DNA from: Candidatus Brocadia sp.
Lineage (GTDB): Bacteria; Planctomycetota; Brocadiia; Brocadiales; Brocadiaceae
Direction: 5' to 3'
Assembly: GCA_011525665.1 (NCBI GenBank)
Contig: WYAU01000090.1
Location: forward strand, 1-51,290
Length of the DNA stretch: 51,290 bases
Shown one piece after another: positions 12,438 through 20,390 of this stretch. Numbering within the stretch: position 1 is the first letter of the stretch; each line of letters opens with the position of its first letter. The notes under the pieces are model-generated. The model had not been told where the DNA came from, ran no database searches, and saw nothing but the letters and a program-made list of their open reading frames with translations. Made by a program: the position numbers and the translations under genes.

Positions 12438-13649
12438 ATGAAGAAGGTAAATAGTTGGGGGTTAGCAGGTATAGTGTGTGGTGCGCTGACATGTTTTGCT
12501 GCGCCGATTTTTGCAGAGGAAGCACCTGCCCCGGTAGCGATGGCTTCTGCAGAAGAGGAAGGCAAGATGGCCAGTTTTTTCAAAAGCATAGAGATAAGCG
12601 GTTTTATTGATACCTATTATAGTTATAATTTTTCAAAACCGGACGACCAGCGTGGCTCCGCCGGTGGCTTTGTGCGGGATGGCGGACAGGGGGACTGGGT
12701 AGATGTAAGGGCGTTTGACAGGGAAAATAATTCCTTTACATTAGACAATGTTGAGATCTCTATCTTCAAACCATCAACGGAACAAGACCCCATCGGTTTT
12801 GGTTTTACCACCAATTACGGTGAAATTGCACAAAGGATTACTTTTATTCCCAGTGATGGCAGGGTTGATGATGACGATTTTACCATAAGCCAGGGTTTTG
12901 TAACCTACAAAGCGCCGGTTGGGAAAGGATTAGACTTTAAGTTTGGTAAGTTTGCCACCTGGATTGGCGCGGAACTCTGGGAAAGCGTCGATAATCCTAA
13001 CTGGTCACGGTCGCTTCTCTATCAGAATGCGATTCCGTTTACCAACACCGGTTTAGCTGTAAGCTATCCTGTATTGGATAGCCTAACCGTGACGGGATAT
13101 CTGGTAAATGGGTGGGATACATTTGTAGATAACAACGATAGTAAGACGTTCGGATATCAGTTTAACTGGAAAATCAGTGAAAATACGAGTTTTATCGTTA
13201 ATGGCAGTCACGGGGCAGAACAGGATGAAGATGTGGTTGCTAAAGCAGATTCAAACATCCGCCATTTCTGGGATTTGATTTATGTGTTTAAGCCTTTTGA
13301 AAAGACGACTTTTAACCTCAATTTTGATTTTGGCACGGAAGAACACGGAAGGATGCTTGCCACGGAATCTGGAGTTGGCAAGTGGTGGGGTTTCTCCGGT
13401 ATCATTAATCAGGATATTACCGACTACTTCGGGCTGGCTCTAAGAGGTGAATATTTTGATGACACGGACGGAGCCCGATTGGGTGTTGCACGTCTTGATA
13501 TCTGGGAAATTACCCTTACGGCCAATTGCAAGATCAGGGAAAATTTATTTGTAAGACCGGAAATCCGTTATGATGAGGCAAGCGAAGATATATTTAACGG
13601 TCATAACGATGAAATTACCACGGCAATTAGTGTTGCCTATTTGTTCTAA
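12438..13649 (+). CDS. Outer-membrane beta-barrel protein (porin-2-like)
   Basis: A 403-residue exported protein with a clear signal peptide (about 1-26, ending CFAAPIFA) and a mature part of alternating polar/aromatic strands that ends in FDxxxx-type barrel strands and a C-terminal phenylalanine (AISVAYLF), the usual outer-membrane insertion signal. The early block ISGFIDTYYSYNFSKP and later ENNSFTLDNVEISIFKP fit the putative beta-barrel porin-2 (OmpL/BBP2) family. Expected role is passive passage of small solutes through the outer membrane; specificity cannot be read. Ribosome site AAGGAGGAA lies just upstream of the ATG. Expected to be well expressed. Confidence 0.8.
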   Translation: MKKVNSWGLAGIVCGALTCFAAPIFAEEAPAPVAMASAEEEGKMASFFKSIEISGFIDTYYSYNFSKPDDQRGSAGGFVRDGGQGDWVDVRAFDRENNSFTLDNVEISIFKPSTEQDPIGFGFTTNYGEIAQRITFIPSDGRVDDDDFTISQGFVTYKAPVGKGLDFKFGKFATWIGAELWESVDNPNWSRSLLYQNAIPFTNTGLAVSYPVLDSLTVTGYLVNGWDTFVDNNDSKTFGYQFNWKISENTSFIVNGSHGAEQDEDVVAKADSNIRHFWDLIYVFKPFEKTTFNLNFDFGTEEHGRMLATESGVGKWWGFSGIINQDITDYFGLALRGEYFDDTDGARLGVARLDIWEITLTANCKIRENLFVRPEIRYDEASEDIFNGHNDEITTAISVAYLF

Positions 13650-13713
13650 ATAGTTTTAATTCCAGGTCAAAAAGGCATTTTGATTTTATCGTGAATGCCG
13701 GAAGTTTATGAAT

Positions 13714-13757
13714 CCCCCTGTACGCCTTTTCATAAAGGAGGTATAGGGGGATTTGTA
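13714..13757. repeat. Imperfect palindrome of the AATCCCCCT type
   Basis: AATCCCCCTGTACGCC faces a near-complement ending TAGGGGGATT. It sits in what a longest-frame call would treat as the first 20 codons of the following gene, which is one reason for placing that gene's start further downstream. Confidence 0.55.
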
Positions 13758-13826
13758 TTTAGAGAGGTGATTGTCATTAATTCGTTCTTCCTTTGTAAAT
13801 CACCGCAAATTCAGCAGGGTAAAATA

Positions 13827-15995
13827 GTGAAAAATATCTCAATTCACAAAGAAAAAAAGTTTTTTGTGTTTACCCTCGTCTTGATATCGGCATTCTCTTT
13901 TTTGCTGTATTTAAATGCAACGAACGGCAAATTCGTTTACGACGACTTCAAGATTATTGTAGAAAATTCCTTCATAAAGGAATGGAGGTATCTCCCTAAA
14001 CTCTTTACGAAAGATTACTTGTTTATCTCGGGGGAGATGAGTTATCGCCCCCTTGTTACGTTCTCGTACTTCGCTGATTATGCCGTCTGGAGATTAAATC
14101 CCTTCGGATTTCACCTCACCAATGTTATTGTGCATACAGTAAATACCGCGCTTTTTTACCTTTTGCTCCGCATCATTTTGCGGAACAATAAGGTTGTTTT
14201 GCTTTCAGTTTTTTTCTTTGTTACACACCCGCTACTTGTGGAAACCGTTAATGCCGTCGGCTATCGGGAAGACCTCTTATCTGCAACCTTTCTCCTTGTC
14301 TCTCTTATTTATTATATAAAATCCGATACCCTTCTTTGCCAGGAAAGTGTTAACAATAGCCGATTTGTTGTCTATTATACAATTTCTCTTGTTGCATATT
14401 TGTGTGCCCTCTTTTCAAAAGAAATGGCAATAACCCTCCCTGCCTTGCTTATGTTGTTTGTGGTATTTTCTGATAAAAACCCATGGCCTGCCCTTGCAAA
14501 AAGATTTAAGGGAATCTATGTGGGATACCTTACGATTTCCCTGTTCTACCTCATAATAAGATTTATGGTCTTCAGTAATCCGGCATTAAAATCTGCCTAT
14601 CAACCCGGTGGCCTCTGGGTCAATACTTTCACGATGATGAAGATTCTGGCATGCTATATTAAATTATCATTCTTCCCGCTTGATCTTAATGTGGACTACG
14701 TGGTTTCTCCCGTAATATATCCACTGGAAGTATCCTTTGTTCTTTCCGCAACGCTCCTGGTATCAATTTTTATTATATTTACAATATTGTGCAAAACGCG
14801 GAATATCTTTGCCTGCTGGATGGCGTGGTTCTTTATTACCCTGTTGCCGGTCATGAATATCATTCCGATAGGCAATATCATGGCAGAGAGGTATCTTTAC
14901 ATACCAGTGATGGGATTTTGTGTGGCAAAAGGAATTCTGATTTATCGGATTACAGATCACACCTTGTCTCCACGTGCCATCCCATTGAGGCGCATAGTGC
15001 AACTGGTTCTGGTGACCTTAATGCTCGGGGGATACGGAGTTTCTATTATCGGGAAGAATGGAAATTGGCGGGACGAACTTACGCTGTGGACAAAAACCAT
15101 CGCACGTTCCCCCGACAGTTATCGTGCTCATTGTAATTTAGGGAATGTATACATAGAAAGCGGCCTTACAGAAATGGCGCAAATGGAATATGAAACTGCC
15201 TCACGAATAAACCCAAAGGATGCCAGCGTTCATAGTAATCTGGGAAACGCTTATACAAAACAGGGACTTATTGACAAGGCATTTCTGGAATACCAGGAGG
15301 CCATTCAACGGGACAGGAATTATGCGCCGCCCCACAATAATCTCGGCAATATCTATTTTAATCAAGGAGCTATTGATAAGGCAAAAATGGAATATGAAGA
15401 AGCATTAAGAATAAAGCCGGATTATGCGCTGGCCCATAACGGACTCGGAAATGTTTATACCCGATCCGGAGACCTCGATAAGGCCATGGATGAATTTAAA
15501 AAATCTCTTTATTACGACGGCACGTACATACCCGCCATGATTAATTTAGGGGTAAATTACGCCCAAAGGGGACAGCTAAACGAAGCCATTGCTGAATTCA
15601 AAAAGGCTATTGAATTGGATGCGAATCAATTGGTAAGCCATTACAACCTGGGCCTAGCCTATGAAAAATTGGGAAAGCACGCTGATGCATTCACTGAATA
15701 TAATACCGTTATTCGATTGGATCCCAACAACTTCGCTGCCCACTACGCGCTGGGTAGTCTATATTGCGGGCTGGGCATGACAGATAAGGCCATAGACGTA
15801 TTTCAGAAGATCATCGTGTTTAATCCCAATATCGTCAATGTTTATTGGCATCTTGTTTTTTTATATCTCGATAGCAAAAATGACGCTGAGATGTCCCTGT
15901 ATTATCTGAAAGAATTATTGAAGTTGGATCCTTCTCAGGCGCAAAGGCAGGACATAAAACAGGTACTGGAACGTTTGAAACTATCAGGAAACTAA
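13827..15995 (+). CDS. TMTC-like multi-pass membrane protein with TPR repeats
   Basis: Membrane protein with about ten hydrophobic segments in its N-terminal 430 residues, then about eight 34-residue TPR units to the C-terminus (NLGNxY...A..EY..A...P pattern). The architecture matches TMTC/DUF1736-like proteins, thought to be GT-C-fold glycosyltransferases; FVYDDFKII near the N-terminus carries the acidic pair typical of the first luminal loop. The frame is open from an ATG at 13695, but the first 44 codons run through a palindromic repeat, so the GTG at 13827 (VKNISIHKEKK) is preferred, giving 722 residues. Possible role: glycosylating exported proteins, which is inference. Confidence 0.75.
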   Translation: MKNISIHKEKKFFVFTLVLISAFSFLLYLNATNGKFVYDDFKIIVENSFIKEWRYLPKLFTKDYLFISGEMSYRPLVTFSYFADYAVWRLNPFGFHLTNVIVHTVNTALFYLLLRIILRNNKVVLLSVFFFVTHPLLVETVNAVGYREDLLSATFLLVSLIYYIKSDTLLCQESVNNSRFVVYYTISLVAYLCALFSKEMAITLPALLMLFVVFSDKNPWPALAKRFKGIYVGYLTISLFYLIIRFMVFSNPALKSAYQPGGLWVNTFTMMKILACYIKLSFFPLDLNVDYVVSPVIYPLEVSFVLSATLLVSIFIIFTILCKTRNIFACWMAWFFITLLPVMNIIPIGNIMAERYLYIPVMGFCVAKGILIYRITDHTLSPRAIPLRRIVQLVLVTLMLGGYGVSIIGKNGNWRDELTLWTKTIARSPDSYRAHCNLGNVYIESGLTEMAQMEYETASRINPKDASVHSNLGNAYTKQGLIDKAFLEYQEAIQRDRNYAPPHNNLGNIYFNQGAIDKAKMEYEEALRIKPDYALAHNGLGNVYTRSGDLDKAMDEFKKSLYYDGTYIPAMINLGVNYAQRGQLNEAIAEFKKAIELDANQLVSHYNLGLAYEKLGKHADAFTEYNTVIRLDPNNFAAHYALGSLYCGLGMTDKAIDVFQKIIVFNPNIVNVYWHLVFLYLDSKNDAEMSLYYLKELLKLDPSQAQRQDIKQVLERLKLSGN

Positions 15996-16091
15996 TGCTT
16001 CAAAGGCCTTTTTCATTGCATCTTCTGCAATTTTCAGAATGGGTTCCTTTGCATTTCCGGCACCTATAACAGCGATGTTTTTTTTATTCAT
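15984..16091 (-). pseudogene. Short 35-codon frame, probable gene fragment
   Basis: Encodes 35 residues beginning MNKKNIAVIGAGNAKEPI and ending in an amphipathic helix. The start resembles the first strand and glycine loop of a Rossmann-like or TIGR00725-type protein, after which the frame stops inside the 3' end of the TPR gene, which it overlaps by 12 bases antisense. It may be the N-terminal remnant of a longer gene. A MITE-like element lies 19 bases before its ATG. No ribosome site is obvious. Confidence 0.3.
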
Positions 16092-16110
16092 TATTTAAAA
16101 ATGAAATTAC

Positions 16111-16247
16111 GTAACACTTTAGTTTTTTAAAAACATCGTGTTTGAAAAATGCCTTTGAGCCAGTATGTAGTGGCAATTCATAAATTGCAACTACAGTGCA
16201 TGATAACCACACTATTGCTGGAATTTCTCAAAAAACTAAACTGTTAC
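16111..16247. mobile_element. MITE-like element with 18-bp terminal inverted repeats
   Basis: A 137-base element. Left end GTAACACTTTAGTTTTTT (16111-16128) and right end AAAAAACTAAACTGTTAC (16230-16247) are inverted copies with one mismatch. The hexamer AAATTA occurs at 16104-16109 (one base before the left end) and at 16248-16253 (adjoining the right end), as expected for a target duplication. Inside is a further palindrome at 16166-16195. No coding capacity. A 14-base match to the outer right end recurs at 48886-48899. Confidence 0.65.
16166..16195. repeat. Internal palindrome of the MITE-like element
   Basis: TGTAGTGGCAATT faces AATTGCAACTACA with one mismatch in 13 and a four-base loop. 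It gives the element a strong hairpin when transcribed. Confidence 0.6.
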
Positions 16248-16311
16248 AAATTATCTAAACCATGTATTAGATGATAGAAGTAGGTGGTCGAAGAAATATT
16301 TGGAGGAAAAG

Positions 16312-16385
16312 TGGGCCCACAAGGATTCGAACCTTGGACACGCGGATTATGAGTCCGCTGCTCTGACCGGCTGAGCTATGGGCCC
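16312..16385 (-). tRNA. tRNA with CAT anticodon, probably tRNA-Ile2
   Basis: A 74-base cloverleaf on the minus strand: acceptor GGGCCCA/TGGGCCC, D arm GCTC/GAGC, anticodon stem GCGGA/TCCGC around loop CTCATAA, T arm CAAGG/CCTTG around TTCGAAT, discriminator A. CCA is not encoded. Anticodon CAT allows elongator Met or Ile2 (read as AUA after lysidine modification). C4-G69 and C5-G68 pairs, which TilS favours, are present and support Ile2; elongator tRNA-Met usually differs here. Confidence 0.9.
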
Positions 16386-16787
16386 TTGTTTAGATAATGC
16401 GACATTATATCAGAATCCTGCCCCTTTTCAATTTCATTTTAAAATAGACTCCGTGACAAAAAGAGGAATACTGTAATTATACGGGTAATGTGACGGAACA
16501 ACCAAAGAACGGGGGCAATGCAATGAAGTTACCCCCCTGGGGGGGATTCCGAGAGTAACCGGTCAAAATCGAGTAATTGCGGTACGGATGAGGAATTTTA
16601 CTGCCTTGCCACAAAACCAATAGTGGAGAAAAAATAGATACCCTAATAAACGTGCAAAAATGGCAGGGGCAGAGTCCCGCTGGGAATTATTGGATGCATT
16701 CCTACCCGTTTTAATTTGAAGCGACTTGCTACTTTCTGTAGAAATGTAAAAAATAAGTAGCGTAGGCGTCATCCCGGCCCGTTCGGA
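16386..16787. other. Intergenic region between tRNA and hotdog protein
   Basis: No convincing gene. A G/C palindrome (CCCCCCTGGGGGG) lies at 16532-16544. A 69-codon minus-strand frame at 16563-16772 has no recognisable motif and no ribosome site and is not called. Confidence 0.4.
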
Positions 16788-17789
16788 TCAGGTTGGTGCG
16801 ATATACTCTTTTTCTTGCTGGTCGGTACTTATCAGCTTGTTAATGGCATCCAGAACCGGTTCTTTGGAATTGTGGAATTTTGCGATGGGATTAACGATCG
16901 CAAGGCCTCGGTAATAGGTAACAAGCCCTTCTGCGATCTCTGTCATGATCTTGTTGAATGTACTTCGTTTCTTTGCCCTGGCAAGCTTCACCTCCGGGCC
17001 CTTGTCACCCGTAATGGGAATCCTTTCGTAACTGCCGAAATCCATTCGCAATATATTTATCATACCTCCCTGTCCGGACAGTTGATTTACAATCTCCGCA
17101 GAAGGCAACGAGGCAATATAGGCCAGAGGATAGGTGTAATCTTTATATTCTCCTTTCTGGAAGTAAAAATCACTTCGAATCCCCACTGTCTCAAAATAGT
17201 CCCGCACCCTTGCTAAACATTTTTTATTTACGGTGTCTTCATCTATTTCTTTGACCTGTTTGTTTGCAGTTTTCAACCTTCCCAGAATAATAGTAGTGGC
17301 AATAGCCCTGTCTTGTTGATAGGTCTTTACTTCAATTTGAATGTAGTCGTTACTTACAAACTGCCAGAGAAACAGACTGCATGTCCTTTCGTCATAATAG
17401 GCAGAACTCGTAAATTTTATATTTACCGAGGATATTTCTAATTCTGGGAAGAGAACTTCTAAGGGAAGGATGATCTTGGAAACAGTCATTGCTCCGGGAA
17501 CAATATTGCCCTTCCTGTGGATGAGATTGTTGTCGTTGGTTACATCGACGAAACGTTCTCCCTGCTGTTTAGAGACCTTATATTCATGCTTGATTAAAAA
17601 TTTATCCCAGACCAGAAGCCTTCGATCGTTATGGTGGTCTGTTTTCAGTGTTAGACCCGGATGTGGAGTCCGTGCCTTCGCATCCCGAAAACAAATTTTA
17701 TCGGTCACGAAGCCATCTGTTCGTTTGAGGGGTATTGAAAATATAGGGAATTGCGCTCTGCTCATAGAAGTATTATCGACAAAAAGCAT
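16788..17789 (-). CDS. MaoC-like hotdog-fold protein
   Basis: A 333-residue soluble protein. Residues 79-100 (RFVDVTNDNNLIHRKGNIVPGA) resemble the hydratase-2 motif of MaoC-like (R)-specific enoyl-CoA hydratases, where Asp and His five residues apart act on the substrate; here they are Asp86 and His91. The conserved Asn and Gly-Asp context is partly changed (TNDNN instead of SGDxN), so activity is uncertain. The next part (ELEISSVNIKFTSSAYY) fits the hotdog strands. The C-terminal 130 residues match nothing I recognise. It stands alone between a tRNA and a divergent operon. A role in fatty acyl or polyketide-like chemistry is inference. Confidence 0.6.
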   Translation of the reverse strand: MLFVDNTSMSRAQFPIFSIPLKRTDGFVTDKICFRDAKARTPHPGLTLKTDHHNDRRLLVWDKFLIKHEYKVSKQQGERFVDVTNDNNLIHRKGNIVPGAMTVSKIILPLEVLFPELEISSVNIKFTSSAYYDERTCSLFLWQFVSNDYIQIEVKTYQQDRAIATTIILGRLKTANKQVKEIDEDTVNKKCLARVRDYFETVGIRSDFYFQKGEYKDYTYPLAYIASLPSAEIVNQLSGQGGMINILRMDFGSYERIPITGDKGPEVKLARAKKRSTFNKIMTEIAEGLVTYYRGLAIVNPIAKFHNSKEPVLDAINKLISTDQQEKEYIAPT

Positions 17790-18321
17790 TTTTGCTCAAA
17801 TTTTTTTGATTGTATTACGCAACCTATATTATGTCAAGGATATTAAAAAAAATTTTAACTTTTTCCGGAGGTAAACTGTCGTTGGCTAAAACTTATGCGT
17901 CGGTTGGATGCGGTAGGCCGGTTGAAAGAGATGAGAGTGATAAGAAAGAGTGCACATACATTACCGTGGCTGTAAAGAATTTCCGTATTACTTAAGCGCG
18001 TCGTATGATGGTGGTAAAGGAAAAGTTCCTGTGAAAAAGGGGGATAAAGGGGGTTGAAAATAACCCCCGGAAAAACACAATCTCCCGAATGAAGGGGAGA
18101 TTTATTAGGAATAACTTGACAAAGATTGCAAGCCTAAGTATGCTACCGACACGGAACATAACGATATGTTGTTCCCGTGGCAATCCGGTACTGATAATCT
18201 CAACCCCTGGGTTGTACTATTCTATAAGAGAGAATAAAAAACCAAATCCTTGTCCATTTTTTCATAGCGTTTACCACAAAAAGGTGTATTTCCAGGTGAT
18301 AGAAAATGGAGGTATTTTCAA
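17790..18321. other. Divergent intergenic region with hairpins and a promoter
   Basis: The gap holds GGGGGTT (18049-18055) facing AACCCCC (18062-18068), a second hairpin near 18079-18102 (ATCTCCC facing GGGAGAT), and a good promoter at 18116-18144. Between the promoter and the glmU-like start there is an imperfect hairpin around 18149-18176 in the predicted leader. No reading frame is convincing. Confidence 0.5.
18116..18144 (+). promoter_or_regulatory. Predicted promoter of the glmU-like/HARP operon
   Basis: TTGACA (18116-18121), 17-base spacer, TATGCT (18139-18144). Both the -35 box and the spacing are ideal. It faces the glmU-like gene, leaving a leader of about 170 bases. Confidence 0.6.
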
Positions 18322-19566
18322 ATGCCATATATCTGCGTATTTGAAGACCGTCATTCTTCACAACTGACTCCCCTTCTCTATACAAGAGCGGCCTTTGAGC
18401 TTCGATGCGGGTTGTTTACTTTTTTGGAAAGAATCGTCAGCCATTATCCCGGTGCCACGATTATTCTTTTCTGCAGAAACTATTTATCCGATGTATTACA
18501 GGAGGGGTATTCCTATCGCGTTAATGACGTGCATACAACCGATAATACCTGTCTTTTTTTAAACGGGCGTGCTATCTTTTCCCTCCCTATTCCTGCAGAA
18601 GGTCGCGAGGAAATTGGGGTTCAGGATAATACCCTTGTTTATGCCCGACTGAAGGGAGAAAATGCGAAGAAAATGTCATCCGAAATGCTTCTTACGGGCG
18701 ATCCGATTGAAATGTTGAAAGGTACGGTTCCGGTAGTTAATAGCCGGGTACCTCTTATAAACTATTTTTGGGATATTATTAAGCACAACAAGTCTCAGAT
18801 AGAAAAGGATTTCAGGGTATTTATCAAAGAAGGCGCCAATCTTGGTAATCTCTACGAAGGGGTTCACCTTATAAACGAAGACCAAATATTTATTGATAAA
18901 GGCAGCCGTATTAAGCCAGGTTGCGTATTGGATGCCGAGGATGGGCCAATTTATATTGGTCAGCACGTTACTATAGCCTCCAACACGACCATCGAGGGGC
19001 CCGTTTTCATCGGCAATCATTCTGTAGTTCAGTCTAATTCGAGGATCCGGGGAGGCGCAAATATTGGAAAGGTTTGCAAGATTGGAGGAGAGGTCGTAAA
19101 TACTATCTTCCACAGTTACACCAACAAGCAACATGATGGATTCCTTGGTGATTCCTATGTTGGTTCATGGGTTAATATGGGGGCTGATACCGTAAACAGT
19201 AATCTGCTTAATACCTACGGAGATGTAAAAGTCGAAATTGATGGAAATATCATAAACACAAACCATATGTTCCTTGGTATGGCTATGGGAGACTACTCGA
19301 AAACAGCCATCAGCACAACGATCATGACGGGTAGCAGTATTGGTTTCTCTTGTAATATCATCACCTTCACCTATCCACCCAAATATCTTCCGTCTTTTAC
19401 GTGGTATTCATATCATGGTGTGAAGGTCTATATCGTAGAAAACGCATTACGTGCAGCAAAGATAGCGATGAAAAGACGGGATAAGAAAATGACCTCAGCC
19501 GAAGAACGGCTCTTCAGGCGGGTATTTCAGCTTACACAAAAAGAAAGAAATTCCGTACCTAAATGA
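18322..19566 (+). CDS. Alternate GlmU-type sugar nucleotidyl/acetyltransferase
   Basis: A 414-residue protein with a divergent N-terminal nucleotidyltransferase half and a C-terminal left-handed beta-helix of hexapeptide units ([20 protein letters not shown], about 213-232). The layout fits the alternate bacterial GlmU group (TIGR03991), proposed to make UDP-GlcNAc for cell-wall and LPS synthesis in phyla lacking classical GlmU. The acetyltransferase-like part reads [23 protein letters not shown] with [20 protein letters not shown] has a good GGAGG site nine bases upstream. It ends ten bases before the HARP gene, so the two are probably one transcript. The exact sugar substrate is inferred. 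Confidence 0.75.
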   Translation: MPYICVFEDRHSSQLTPLLYTRAAFELRCGLFTFLERIVSHYPGATIILFCRNYLSDVLQEGYSYRVNDVHTTDNTCLFLNGRAIFSLPIPAEGREEIGVQDNTLVYARLKGENAKKMSSEMLLTGDPIEMLKGTVPVVNSRVPLINYFWDIIKHNKSQIEKDFRVFIKEGANLGNLYEGVHLINEDQIFIDKGSRIKPGCVLDAEDGPIYIGQHVTIASNTTIEGPVFIGNHSVVQSNSRIRGGANIGKVCKIGGEVVNTIFHSYTNKQHDGFLGDSYVGSWVNMGADTVNSNLLNTYGDVKVEIDGNIINTNHMFLGMAMGDYSKTAISTTIMTGSSIGFSCNIITFTYPPKYLPSFTWYSYHGVKVYIVENALRAAKIAMKRRDKKMTSAEERLFRRVFQLTQKERNSVPK

Positions 19567-19576
19567 AAGGTCTTGT

Positions 19577-20284
19577 ATGGAAAAGGACATCAGACGCGAA
19601 CGGGTTATTATTGATACGAGTATTTTTACCAATCCGGAGGTCTATCAGTCATTTGGCACAAATCCAACGGAGGCATTGCGTACGTTTCTGGAGATTATTG
19701 GTGATCTGGACGGACCGGCTTTTTATATGCCCCCAACGATCTATCAGGAATTGACTAATTTTGTAGAAATAAAAGATATCCCCCCCGACCTTCAGATTCG
19801 TATAATCCAGAAACCACCAAAGCGGTATGAACTGTCGGTTCCCGCTTTTTTGCTGTATGAACTCATCGAGGATGTGCGTCACAGGATAGACAAGGGATTG
19901 CGGGTAGCAGAAGAGGCCATTCGGAAAAGGATTAACAAGGGATTAAAGGCAGCCGAGGAAATTGAGCGGAAGCGGAAGGCATCGATTGAAAAATCGGTCT
20001 TTCTTTTTCCGGATGTACGTATGACTGAAGAGATTCCACACAGAACCGAGTCGGAAGCATTGGAGGCCATTGCTATTGCTGATCTGAGGAAAAAGTATCG
20101 TGCCGCCCTCAGGGAAGGGATTATTGATAGTAAGGAGGACGTAGACCTGATCCTTCTTGCCAAGGAACTTGATGGCATATTGGTGACGGCCGACACGGGC
20201 ATTGTAAAATGGGCTGACAAGCTTGGTATCCGATACATCGATCCCCGTACGTTACGGGGTATACTTGACAAGCTGATGCAGTAA
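19577..20284 (+). CDS. HARP-type protein-only RNase P homologue (RNA ligase partner family)
   Basis: A 235-residue PIN-domain protein of the family once called RNA ligase partner (UPF0278/TIGR03875). Its Aquifex member is the minimal RNA-free RNase P that trims tRNA 5' leaders, and the family is now called HARP. The acidic residues expected for the metal site are present: Asp13 (VIIDTSIF), Asp184 and Asp188 (IIDSKEDVD) and Asp206 (LVTADTG). Residues about 90-170 form the helical spike region, with [15 protein letters not shown] (103-117) followed directly by a second copy [15 protein letters not shown] (118-132), 10 of 15 identical. This and the following insert make it about 40 residues longer than the Aquifex protein. 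It follows the glmU-like gene and converges on an RNA ligase gene. tRNA processing is inferred from family. Confidence 0.9.
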   Translation: MEKDIRRERVIIDTSIFTNPEVYQSFGTNPTEALRTFLEIIGDLDGPAFYMPPTIYQELTNFVEIKDIPPDLQIRIIQKPPKRYELSVPAFLLYELIEDVRHRIDKGLRVAEEAIRKRINKGLKAAEEIERKRKASIEKSVFLFPDVRMTEEIPHRTESEALEAIAIADLRKKYRAALREGIIDSKEDVDLILLAKELDGILVTADTGIVKWADKLGIRYIDPRTLRGILDKLMQ

Positions 20285-20390
20285 GTCTGTGAAAAGGAAT
20301 CATGAATTTCTCATATCTTACCCGTAAAACTGAATTTTCATGCCGGCCCGGGGTCAGGCGCTGGGGGCGCAAGGCTTCTGGCTTTGAAAA

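Noticed and set aside
13695-13826. N-terminal 44 codons of the TPR gene's open frame
   Set aside because: They run through a dispersed palindrome and lack membrane or signal features; the GTG at 13827 precedes the first hydrophobic helix.
16563-16772. 69-codon minus-strand frame
   Set aside because: No motif, no ribosome site, low-complexity composition and adjacent to a G/C palindrome.
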